From positions 1,791,835 through 1,855,834 of the forward strand of contig BFEA01000320.1 in NCBI GenBank assembly GCA_003427395.1: a DNA stretch of 64,000 bases, given 5' to 3'. Shown here piece by piece: positions 53,830-63,926 of this stretch (its first letter is position 1; each line of letters begins with the position of its first letter). This DNA is from Chara braunii. Taxonomy: Eukaryota; Streptophyta; Charophyceae; Charales; Characeae. A model generated the notes under the pieces. That model made no database searches. It worked only from the letters and a program-made list of their open reading frames with translations, and had not been told where the DNA came from. The translations under genes and the position numbers were made by a program.

Positions 53830-54919
53830 TACAACTGGGTGTGGGCCTCGTCGGGGAAACTATCGTTCACCGACATTGTTGACGACGGTCTCCTCTTCCG
53901 TATGTCTATCCATGTGTTCGTATTGTGTAGGGAGTTTAATGTCGTCGAGTCCTTCGACAAGCATCGTCAGGATACCCGAGAAGCACATGCGCTTAGCGAA
54001 ACCCTTTCCACCTTGTGCGAGATCTTTGCGGCATCATGACGGTCAGAGGTGGATCGACGATGCAACCGAGGACGACTTCGAGGACAATCCTTGGACGAGC
54101 GTCGTCCCTAACATGAACCGGCATCTCGACGAATGGAACGAAAATGACTGGAAGACGATGGAGCGTTCCTGCCCATGGGCAAGCCATTACAAGTTTGCCA
54201 ACATGTTGGAGTTCGGGAGCCTCATTGCACTGCCTGATGGTGTCCTCCATCGAAAGACCCTGGACGATGAGGGTAAATCGGTCCGCTTCCGTACCAGCTT
54301 CAGACGTCGCCTCTACTGCGAGTACATCACATCTTCGCCATGAACTTGGGGAAGTTCGCAGAAGCAAGAGTTGGTGGACTGCACTCGTCATTGTTCATTC
54401 TTGGAACACTACCCACCCGGTTGCCCAGGGACTTCTCCACAAGCTCTGTCGTACTGTTGTGTGCGGTTGACGGATGACGGATGTCCTTTCGCCAGAGTGC
54501 TATGTGTGGCTTCTTCAAGCAAAAGTAGAAAACTTGTGGATGCAGTTGTGCTTGTGTCACGCAACGAGATGGTGCTTCAGGGTTCCAAGTTCAAGGCGGT
54601 CATGTCTCGCCCAGATGTAGATGGGCGGTCAGACTTGGTGAGAGCAGGTCAGGTAAGAGTTTTTCTGTCATTGTGGGATGATGTGGAAAAGAAAGTGTCT
54701 GAAATACATGACTGTATAGGGAATTCCTTAGCACAACGAGGAGGGTTTGTCAGGATGAAATACATGTCCGTGTTTTCGGAGAACGCAACATTCAACGAGC
54801 CGGAGATCCATGTGTATGGATCATCTATGAATGCTATGTATGGCTTCCGTTTACGACCTCGTCCGTGGGAAAGCCCGTATGTCACAAGATACGGACTTGT
54901 GGTCAGACCTTGTGTTTAA
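53830..54919 (+). pseudogene. Unknown protein, frameshifted
   Basis: Three coding-like pieces in different frames: SGKLSFTDIVDDGLLFRMSI to about 54036, then GQRWIDDATEDDFEDNPW and ERSCPWASHYKFANMLEFGS to 54343, then VDAVVLVSRNEMVLQGSKFK and AEQ-free SEIHDCIGNSLAQRGGFVRM to 54919. Codon bias and amino-acid mix look real, and a plausible protein of about 330 residues can be traced, but I do not recognise it. It lies inside the palindrome field, on the same strand as the DUF7869 copy. Confidence 0.35.
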
Positions 54920-55256
54920 GGGAAAAGGAGACTCCCTTATGATGACTAAAGTTGACACCGACATTGTGGCATTTGAACTAGCACTGCAGACTTGCGAAGG
55001 TGACATTCTATAAGTGTTTCGGATTCATCCGAATCATCAATAAGATATATGCGGGTGCACCCAACGTTGAACGCGATGCAGGAAGGTTTCCCCAAAGACG
55101 ATCCTTGGCCGAACAACAACCCGTCAGATTCGGTCTGTGCGACTCGCTAACAACACACCGTCGAGTTTATTCTCTTGCACGCCTTCGAGGCAAGCGAGGT
55201 TTCCAAACAGTCCACCGCCCTCTAGATCGTCTGGCACTGCCATGTTTCGTAATTGT

Positions 55257-55790
55257 CCGCGATGGTTTTCAGATAGGACGTCATGAAATGTGGTGCCCGT
55301 GTCAGTGGCCCTCTGTGCAACAGCCGCTGCATGGCAGAAAGTGACGTGAGCAACGCCGGCCGAGGCTGCAATCATGCATGTCCAGCATGACATCTTGTGT
55401 CTCGGATTAATCCGAAGTCGCCGGCTGCACAAGCATTTTCATTCTCATCCTCGAAAAAGTCGTTTGTTTCCCTAGACGCCTGCTGAAAGAAACTCCTCTT
55501 TCCGTCAATACGCTGCATACGGGCCGATGATCAGCAGCCGCGCAGAATACATAGCATGTCCCGATTGCAAAATCGTCGGGTCATTTTCTCGCGACGTTGA
55601 AGGCTCGTGATCACCCCCGGCGACGGCGACGATGGTTTTCGGATTGGATGTCATGGAATGTGGTGCCATGTTCGTAGCCCTCTGTGCAACAGCCGCTGCC
55701 AGGCCGAAAGTGACGTGAGCGACGCTGGCCGACGCTGCAATCTACCTTGTCCAGCATGTCATCTTGTGTCTCAGATCCATCCGAGCTTGT
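55257..55790 (+). repeat. Tandem duplication, period about 369 bp
   Basis: GATGGTTTTCAGATAGGACG and GATGGTTTTCGGATTGGATG start matching copies at 55260 and 55633; each continues through CAACAGCCGCTGC and TCCAGCATG and ends at a palindrome site (55401 and 55770). Confidence 0.75.
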
Positions 55791-55815
55791 TCCTTCTCGT
55801 CACCGAATGATCAGC

Positions 55816-57403
55816 ACCTGCACAGAACACAAAAACACTTCCCGATTGGAACATTGTGGGGTCATTGCGTTGTCGACTCCCACATGATGATTACAGTGAA
55901 CAGCGGCATGATGGCAGGTCCGCCTCTCCGATATGGGTCTAACGGTGGATTGCGTCAAATTTGCTCTCAAAGATCCACACCACAGAGGGGGGCCAGCAAT
56001 CGACCACTGCTTGCTTGTAAAACATCATATGATGTGTCGATACAACCGACATTCAGAACTGATTGGTGAGCATCTGGTGCTACGCCAACAAGTTCGTCAT
56101 GCGGCCTCGATATTCCGTTGCGATTGCTCATTTTGGGATTCTCGCGTCATGGACTCCCTCATGATGACTACAGTAAACAACGGCAAGGTCGCAAGTCCCC
56201 TTCTTCGATATGGATCTCACGGTGGAGTGCGAAACACTGCACTCAAAGATCCAGACCGGGAAATGGGGCCAACTATCAACCACTGCTTGATCGTAAGGCA
56301 TCATATGATCTGTCCATTAGATCGACATTCAAAACTGTTTAGTGAGCATCTGGTGCTACGCCAACAATTTCCGAACATGACCGCGAGGTTCCCTAAGAGT
56401 GTTTTTGCCACTCGAAAGCACAGACCGCCGACTGTTTGGCACTGCGGGAAGGTTGTCAATTTCTTACGACGCGGAAAACTCGTGATCGCTTCCGTCGTCT
56501 GTCTGCGTGTTGATGGTGCTTGGCATCTTAAGTTGCAGGCCGCTCAAGCTTGTTCCTTTTCGTCACTGAATAAGTCGTCTGTTTCCCTCGTCCCATGCTA
56601 GAAGAAACTCCTCTTTCCCTCAATATGCTTCATACGCGCCGATGATCACCACCTGCACAGTACACAAAAACACTTCCCGATTGGAACATTGTTGGGTCAT
56701 TGCTTTGTCGACTCCCACATGGTGATTACAGTGAACAACGGCATGATGGCAGGTCCGCCTCTCCGATGTGGGTCTAACGGTGGATTGCGTCAAATCTGCT
56801 CTCAAAGATCCACACCGCAGAGGGGGGCCAGCAATCGACCACTGCTTGCTTGTAAAACATCATATGGTGTGTCAATACAACCGACATTCGGAACTGGTCG
56901 GTGAGCATCTGGTGCTACGCCAAAAAGTTCGTCATGCGGCCGCGATATTGCCCCGCGATTGCTCATTTTGGGGTTCTCGCGTCATAGACTCCCTTATGAT
57001 GACGACAGTTAACACCGACAGGGTAGCAGGTCCCCTTCTCCGATATGAATCTCACGGTGGAGAGCGAAACTCTGCTCTCAAAAATCCAGACCGGGAAAGG
57101 GGGCCAACTATCAACCACCGCTTGATCGTAAGGCATCATATGATATGTCCATTACATCGACATTCGAAACTGTTTGGTGAGCATCTGGTGCTACGCCAAC
57201 AATTTCCGAACACGACCGCGAGGTTTCCTAAGAGTGTTTTTGCCACCCCACAGCACAGACCGCCGAATGTTTGGCACTGCGGGAAGGTTGTCAATTTCTT
57301 ACAACGCGGAAGACTCGTGATCACTTTCGTCGTCTGTATGCGTGTTGATGGTGCTCGGCATTGCATACTTGACGCACTGGTGGTGTGTGCTGCAATTGTC
57401 TAA
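55816..57403 (+). repeat. Tandem duplication of 834 bp, both copies open
   Basis: The block starting ACCTGCACAGAACACAAAAA (55816) recurs at 56650 with over 90 percent identity by eye. Each block holds a further internal duplication of about 280 bases (ACAGTGAACA...CGGTGGATTGCG and ACAGTAAACA...CGGTGGAGTGCG). Frames of 222 (55933-56601) and 211 (56768-57403) codons stay open in both copies, with units VDCVKFALKDPHHRGGPAI and LIVRHHMICPLDRHSKLF. Some parts match the end of the unknown protein at 54.9 kb (TCCCTTATGATGAC). Coding status is uncertain. Confidence 0.6.
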
Positions 57404-57449
57404 ATCTCAAGGATTTAAGTGTCTCGGATGCATCCGACATAAGAACCTG

Positions 57450-57754
57450 CGACGATGCGGACTTGCCAATATGTACCTGCATCATTGAATCGGATTCATT
57501 CGACTCTAAAATCAGTTACATATTTGTGCACCCGCAATTTCTACAACATGTCTGATCGGTGACGGGCAAGGCTTGTAGTCCGGTTCAAGGTTGGTTATGC
57601 ACGTCTAATGTCAAGTCCGATATTTGCCTGCGTCGTTGTGTGGGATTCATCCGACTCTAAAATATGTTACATATTTGCGGGCTCGCCATTTCTACACCAT
57701 ACATGTAAAATCGGTGCGGGTCAAGGCTTGTCGTCCGGTTCAAGGCTGGCTATG
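57450..57754 (+). repeat. Tandem duplication, 152-bp unit
   Basis: Two copies meet at about 57602. Each has TTCATTCGACTCTAAAAT or TTCATCCGACTCTAAAAT, TTACATATTTG, ATTTCTACA and CAAGGCTTGTAGTCCGGTTC. Each includes a degenerate palindrome. Confidence 0.75.
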
Positions 57755-58265
57755 CACTGTCTTTTTGTTTCGTTGCGCTGCCCTCTATAGTGCTCCCCAA
57801 CTACCGGACGTATCTCTGTCGCTTTATCATTGCCAAAGTCCAACAACTGTCTCGGCTCCGATTTGGTTCAACGTCTGTTGCTCTTCTCGCAGGGAAAAGT
57901 GGAACGCTTCTCAACACATGCTTCACTGGTGTGATACGACGACGGTCGATCAAGACTTCCCTCCCACGCCAACTTGCCTTCCTTTACGTTTTCGGCAGGA
58001 ATTGGTTGGGAAGGGATTGGTTATGGGCGTTGGAGTTCCGAGCAGTGTCGATAGTACTTCTTCTCGACTCGAGCCATGTGCTTCCTCTGGAAAACGGTCA
58101 CGTGACTCAAACACTTAGCATCGACGAAAGAGAACACAGTTGTCCACCTCCACCGCGCATTCGTACGTCTGTGGTGACGTGCTCGAAGACCACATAAACA
58201 CTGGAAAAGGGGGTCAGTTTCTTAGTGTTGATTGTACATCCAGAGTCTCTTCAGCATGTTCTAAA

Positions 58266-60789
58266 ATGACCGATGCTGGGATGTCGAGCTCCATACCCGA
58301 GGGGAATCTCGGTGACTGTAGTTATAGTGGGACGGAGTACGTGTATAGTGCGAACAACTGTACTACTGCTGGTTCATCCTTGGGAGTTGCCGATGGGGGT
58401 GATAGGGTTTCCTCGTCTACCCCTCCGCAGTGCCAGGAGAGTCAAGGACCGTCCACGGATGGAATCACTGAGTACTGCTATTCACGAGATAGTCAGAGCT
58501 CGCGCTGTCTCTCCGAAGAGGACCGCCACATACGGTACATTTTGTCGGCGCCTATGCCCTGTGAAAGAAGACCCTATTCTATAGCAAACAGAGAACCGGC
58601 CAAAAAGACACAACATCGGCGAGCTATGGGCAAACTCAGGATGCAGTCATTTCAAGCAGTGCGAGGGATGCTCTGTTGTAGGTGGATGTGTTGCGCTGAA
58701 CTGATAGCCGAAGATGTCAAGCCGGTGCGGGAAGCATTATACTCGAAATGTTTCATGGAAAGGACGAAGTGGTGGTTGCAAACCATACATGACTTCACGC
58801 TTATGGAAGGTGGTGCTGAGCGGGTCAGGCCTGTAGCTCGCAAACGAAAGATGTGCGTGCAGGCATACTGTAACATTCTCGACATTTCTTGTAACACATT
58901 CTATGTCTACAAAAGAATGTACGATAACGGTGTTGTCGTTAGGGAGCATGGGCACTCGGGCTTGTCTAAACCATCCGAAAAAGTCGTCACGATGCTTGCA
59001 CTGTTGAAACGATTCATCGACGACCACGCCGATAGTATGCCGAATGACATGGTCTGCAAAAACGGAGTTTGTCGTCCTCGCCGTAGGATTCCTGCGGCAT
59101 TCACAAAACGAGCAATTTACGAATCATTGCGCTCTGCTCTTTTGATGTGCCACTCGGAAGTTGTGTCGGAGTCGACTTTCTACGCTATGTGGAGTAAGCA
59201 CTTCTGGCACGTGAGTCTAGCTATGTCCAACACGTTCACGAAGTGCGCAAAATGTATATTCTACAAGCAGTGCATTGCTAAGTCGAAGTACGAGAGGGAC
59301 CGTAAGAAATCCAAAGATAGGATGCAGAAACATCAAGAGCTGCAAGTCAACCACAGGCTAGACTATACCCGCTGCAAAATGGATTCCATCTTGCGGCTGT
59401 CCGAGTGTCTGTGCATCATTATCGACGACATGGATCAAAAGAAAACTACCATACCGCTTATAGGACAGGCTAACTACTCGAAGGACTTGCACCACGAGAG
59501 GATGATGAAGACTGGTCTCACGGCCGTTCTGGTCCATGGCCGTGATCCGTCTATATATGTTTACACATATTTTCTTTACTACACACACGGCCCCAGCCGT
59601 ACGGCAACGTGTTTAATGCAGACTCTTACGGAGATCCAATCCAATGGGAAACCTTTACTGTCGTTTCTTCGTATTCAAGATGACAACTGCTTCAAAGAAA
59701 ACAAGAATAGATTCATCTGCGCATTGGCAGCACTTCTTGTAAAGTTCGGGATTTTCAAGAAAATAGAAATTGGTTTTATGATAGTTGGACACACGCACAC
59801 AGACGTCGATGCAACGTTTAGTGTTTTCTCCAAGAAACTCAAGGACAATGATGCCTACACAATAGATGAGTTGTTCCTTTTGCTAGGGAGGTCTCATAAG
59901 ACTCCTCCGCGGTGTATTTTTCTTGATAGGATAGCAGACTGGAGAGGTCTTATTTACCCGCATGTTTCAAAGCGCATGACAAGGATTTCGAAGCCTCATT
60001 TGCTAAAATTCTAGATGATAGGTGATAATCCCGCCATGTTCTATAAAGAGTATTGCACGGACGCTAAGTGGTTGCCCGATGATGTTCCTCTTTACTGGTT
60101 CAAACAAACAGACAACAGTGGTTACGCTGGTCCGCAGCAACCTTTCGATCCTCTGCCGGTCCAACCGGCGTTCCTCGACGATTACAAAAACGGTTTGGAG
60201 GGTGTGAAGAGGTTTCTGAAAGTCTATGAAAAAAAAACAGAAACTTGGATGACTTTCCGAGACGAAGAGGTGACTAGAATAGATAGGGCTTTTCGGTTTT
60301 GGAAAGATCACGTCAAACACGCGGGGGACATTATCGACAATGGGGTGCCTTCGGCAACCATCACTGAATTTTGGCCAAAGGCCACCCATGTCGTTGAAGA
60401 CAGGAGTTCTTGCTTTGATTCGGATGCATCCGAATTACAGCTAGAACCTTTGTTCGTGGGTCTTCAGAGGGACAAACCTAAGGCCATCTTTGATCCTTTC
60501 GAAGATGTGCATGTCGACAATTTTGTCATTATGCAACCATCAGACGAGGACATGGATCAAGGAGTGTCTTTTTGGGTTGGCCAAGTTTGCACTGAAGTTG
60601 ACAAGAACGAAGATTCGCCAACTTACAACCAATTCAAAGTGGAGTAATGGGTTCCAATCGGAAAAGCGACCACACTAAGAGAATTGTATGTCGACGCCTG
60701 GGAAAAAAAATGGGAAAAAGTTCCAGGGCACGAGGAAAAGTATCAACATGTCACAACCGTTGCGTTTTCTTGGATGAGATAAACGAGGA
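58266..60789 (+). pseudogene. DUF7869-type transposase-like protein, right copy
   Basis: One frame from ATG 58266 to 60789, interrupted by TAG at 60012-60014 and TAA at 60645-60647. N-terminal low-complexity Ser/Gly region; then a helix-turn-helix-like stretch, AYCNILDISCNTFYVYKRM (about 58860-58920); then ESTFYAMWSKHF and a cysteine pair in TKCAKCIFYKQC. The core has IIDDMDQ (about 59422), RIQDDNCFKENKNRF (about 59665) and GHTHTDVDATFS (about 59786): three acidic blocks in RNase H-fold order, as in DDE enzymes. After the first stop the sequence continues FYKEYCTDAKWLPDD to FWVGQVCTEV, then WVPIGKATTLRELY. It matches the broken copy at 33.1-35.0 kb. DUF7869 is named from memory; the transposase role is inferred. 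Confidence 0.75.
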
Positions 60790-60855
60790 CGGATGTCTAC
60801 GAGTCCTCCAGAAAGTTTACCACCGGTCTTGTGATTCCTCTTAAAGTAAGAAAAA

Positions 60856-61186
60856 ATGCAACTCCCGCCCTGGACAACGGCGTTGGTGCTCAAACGCAAA
60901 GCGTTTCCGGAGAAGGGAGCGGGCAGGAGGCTACCTCATCGAGAGTGTGATGGTTGTCGTCTTTTCGTGAGGAGAACGTATTGCCATGCTAGCCTGTGCA
61001 CACCACGTTTGACTCCATGTAATACATCGCTTAATGATTTATGCTCTCTGTGTTATGCGCTTCAAATCAACAAGAGTTCTTCATCAATTTTCGACATTGA
61101 GCGTGGGGGCGTTTTATTCGTCGTAGCATGACCTTGGGCTTTGGATCCTGACCTTGATGTGACGCTTTTATTGTGGATTTTGTCTT
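60856..61186 (+). other. Short spacer, small ORF of doubtful status
   Basis: A 91-codon frame (60856-61131) with several cysteines (HRECDGCRLF, LNDLCSLCYAL) could be a small zinc-binding protein, but its composition is not convincing and no copy is seen elsewhere. Otherwise nothing visible. Confidence 0.3.
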
Positions 61187-61642
61187 TTGCAGTGTGCAGA
61201 CTTTCCTCTTCTGACATACTTCGAAAACATGGATGAGATTTTGGGCTTCACTGAAATAAAAGTACCTAAACAACTGGCGATCATCACAAAAGGAGGAGCG
61301 TTTCCGTTTCAATATGAGAGAATCTTCAGGATCGTAGCGGGAGGACGGACAATGTTTGTCATCATGGTGAGGTTTACTGATCTGAACATTTTCGACATGC
61401 GAATATATGAGCGTCGGGGGAAAAATTGGATGCGAGGAGATTTTACAAGAGCTTATGTAAAAGCTTCAGAAGTTTTTTTTGCCTTGAGACGTGCTGTGCT
61501 CGGAGCAGGGGGTGACATTGATGGTTTCTCGTTTGCCATTACGGAGTTTGGAGGTCTGCCTCAACCTCCAATCCCGACTTGCATGGTGGACGGTTCGACA
61601 TGGGAACCAATAGTGAACGCTCGGCAGAGAGGCTTCTTCTGA
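61187..61642 (+). CDS. Small protein of unknown function, duplicated next door
   Basis: A 151-residue frame; the first ATG in good context may be 61230 (MDEILGF). Text includes EIKVPKQLAIITKGGAFPFQ, FVIMVRFTDLNIFDMRIYER and RAYVKASEVFFALRRAV, ending WEPIVNARQRGFF. Alternating hydrophobic and charged residues suggest a compact alpha-beta fold. The second half is duplicated, frameshifted, at 61960-62170, which suggests that a coding unit was copied. I do not recognise the family. It lies downstream of the DUF7869 gene on the same strand, so may be an accessory gene of that element. Confidence 0.5.
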   Translation: MQCADFPLLTYFENMDEILGFTEIKVPKQLAIITKGGAFPFQYERIFRIVAGGRTMFVIMVRFTDLNIFDMRIYERRGKNWMRGDFTRAYVKASEVFFALRRAVLGAGGDIDGFSFAITEFGGLPQPPIPTCMVDGSTWEPIVNARQRGFF

Positions 61643-61959
61643 AGACTTCAACATTTTACGACTTTTCGTAACCAGTCATACGTTTCTAGAGTTTTGTGTT
61701 ATTATGTCTGATTTGTGAACATTTCCGTAGTGTAGTCATTTTTTGTTTATTTTTACGTTTCACCTGTTTGAGAGACGAGTCTCGACACTTCCCAAGTTTT
61801 GTGGTCGAATGTCAGATTAATTGAAATTTGCACACTGTAAAGTATTAACGAAAACCACGAGTACCGATCCTGGCTCATGGTCCGTTGTGGTTCGGATGCA
61901 TCCGACCCAGAGAATAAGGATACTGTTACGACAAGCAAACACAAGAGCGTCAAGGGGGG

Positions 61960-62345
61960 AAATGGATGTTGGGAGATTTTACATCAGCTTATCTGCAAGC
62001 TGCAGATGTTCTTGTGTCCTTGAGACGTGCTGTTGTCATGGCAGGGGGAGACGTTCTCGGTTTCCATTACGGGGTTTGAAGGTCTGCCTCAACCTCCTAT
62101 CTCGGCTTGCATTGTTGACGGTTCAACATGGGAACCACTACTGAACGCTTTGCGAAGAGACTTTTTTTGAAGATTTCAAGTTCGGGACACTTTGGTAACG
62201 AGTCTTACGTTTTTAGAGTTTCGTCAGGATGTCGGATTTGTGAATGTTTTCATAGTGTAGGCTTTTTCGGAGATAAATCTCGACATTTCCAAATTTTTGT
62301 GTTAGAATGTCCGATTAGTTGAAATTTTCACACTGTAAAGTAGTG
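61960..62345 (+). pseudogene. Degenerate tandem copy of the 61.2 kb gene end and its 3' flank
   Basis: About 537 bases downstream, GGAGATTTTACATCAGCTTA repeats GGAGATTTTACAAGAGCTTA of the gene, and GGTCTGCCTCAACCTCC, GACGGTTCAACATGGGAACC and the 3' flank (GTTTTTAGAGTTTCGTCAGG, TTCACACTGTAAAGTA) follow in order. Small gaps break the frame. A palindrome (61891) lies between the copies. Confidence 0.75.
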
Positions 62346-62749
62346 AGGGTTTTTTATTCATCCTGCGTCCTCGCCTTGCAAACTGTTTGGTTGTGTAGAC
62401 GTAGGACTCAGTTTTGCAAGGTTTAGTTCACATTTCATGGCGTAGTGGGTGTTCTTGATTTGGATAGCCTTGCCAACTCTTTGGTTAATGGAAACTTTTG
62501 AGGTAACCGTCACGAGTTCACAATATTGGGACCAGATAACTGTTATCTGTTTTTACGGCGTACTTCTCATTTGTCTCGACAATGGTTGTGTGCCTGCTTA
62601 TGTAGGTTGGGTGTCCCGCTCTGTTTTTAATTTGTCTTCACTTTTCAATCTGATTCTCATGAGTTGTCAAATGTTTTCAAAATCCAGTGAGATCTTTCAA
62701 AATAAATATAAGATCCTTGGTCACTTCAGCAACTGATAATCTGTACACA

Positions 62750-63580
62750 GTTTGATTCGGATATATCCTACGCATTCGTTTGAACCTTCTCCAATGCCTA
62801 ATCCTCATATGATAACGTCTCTACATAATATGCTCCCCACCACTTCACTCCGTACGATGCCCGTTTGTTTTGAGAAATGTTTGGTAAAGTGATAATATAC
62901 ATGCATCCGCCATGTAGTTGAAATTTAAGACTAATGGTTACTAGAGTTCTTAAGGGGTTCCCGAGGGTGCACTTTTTTTGTTAACATACATCATTTGATC
63001 TCGGCGAGGATAGTGGCGGTTTGGTGGGCAGCATTGGGTAGGGATGTTACAAGTTCATGGTTGCAAGGCCTAACTCGAGAAGCGGCAAATCATAACATCT
63101 CTACATAATGCTGCCCACCACTTCACTCCGTCCGACACCCTTTTATTTTAAGAAATGTCTGGTACTAAGCTATAATTGCTTCTTGGAATGATAACATATT
63201 GGGCTCTGATCATAAGTTCAACCTTTTGATTGAGTGAAGGATATTTAATGAATGACGCACGGTTGATAACATAACGGATTTTCTCCATCCGAATAATGAT
63301 ATATTTGATTCGGATATATCATACTCATGTGATTCGGATGTATCCTACTCATCCTGCTTGTATTCAATTAAACTTCAAAAATGAGTTATTCTTGTCACTC
63401 CGATGCACCTTTTAAAGCCTCAACGAAGACCTTTTTCGGGTCACTCATATGTGTCCCTCACAAGGCGAAACCTTCGATATGTTACGTTCATACTAACTAT
63501 CTAAATGTGTGTAAGTTTAGTAAGGATGTATCCGACTTCAGTAATTGAACTTTTCGTTTTGAAACAAACTAAATGTGTTG
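62750..63580. other. AT-rich end of the palindrome field, with a 285-bp duplication
   Basis: CTCTACATAATATGCTCCCC followed by ACCACTTCACTCCGTACGA at 62817 recurs at 63100 (ACCACTTCACTCCGTCCGA). Three near-palindromes TTCGGATATATCCTA, TTCGGATATATCATA and TTCGGATGTATCCTA (62756, 63309, 63333) are altered in the last bases. No genes seen. The signal fades after 63350. Confidence 0.6.
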
Positions 63581-63883
63581 AGGATTTATCTATTGAGCAG
63601 GGACTCATATCGTCCTGTATGAATGTATAATGACCATCTTCTTTCGTCAGCCGTATATACCTTTCGAGTTTCTCGAGCGAAAAAAGTACTATTTAGAAAA
63701 TAATGTACTATTTTGATGAATAACATGTTCCTCTCGAATGTTTCTGCAATCACAAAGACAATTGTACAAACGATTAAAGCATTGTTACGTAGAATAATGT
63801 CGACTATTTTTTTGAAATAATTCATGTAAATGATGCACTCATTCACTATGAATCCCCCTCGGCGGCGGACAACCGCGGCCAAG

Positions 63884-63926
63884 TCCGCGGACGCGTCCGC
63901 ACGGACGCGTCCGCACGGACGCGCGG
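63884..63926. repeat. GC-rich nested palindromes
   Basis: CCGCGGACGCGTCCGC, then two more overlapping GGACGCGTCC palindromes separated by GCAC. This is a sharp change from the AT-rich DNA before it and may mark the edge of another element that runs out of the window. Confidence 0.65.

Larger units (their letters stand above)
35055..63348. repeat. Dispersed palindrome, core CGGATNNATCCG
   Basis: Twenty-six exact cores read by eye start at 35057, 35654, 36303, 37031, 39245, 39398, 39653, 39756, 45042, 45128, 45309, 45412, 45570, 45725, 46263, 47614, 52110, 52367, 52684, 53244, 53315, 55020, 55403, 57425, 60421 and 61893. The usual full form is [TC]TCGGATNNATCCGA[AG], 16 bases. Near-matches include 45881, 47467, 47682, 52540, 52925, 53174, 55770, 57490, 62756, 63309 and 63333. 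The two central bases vary freely. None was seen before 35 kb. By chance about 0.03 exact cores would be expected in 30 kb of equal base composition. The site occurs in exons, spacers and repeats alike. Confidence 0.92.

Noticed and set aside
1236-60647. Stop-codon reassignment
   Set aside because: All three stop codons (TAA, TAG, TGA) interrupt good frames in different elements, together with frameshifts, which fits decay and not a changed code.
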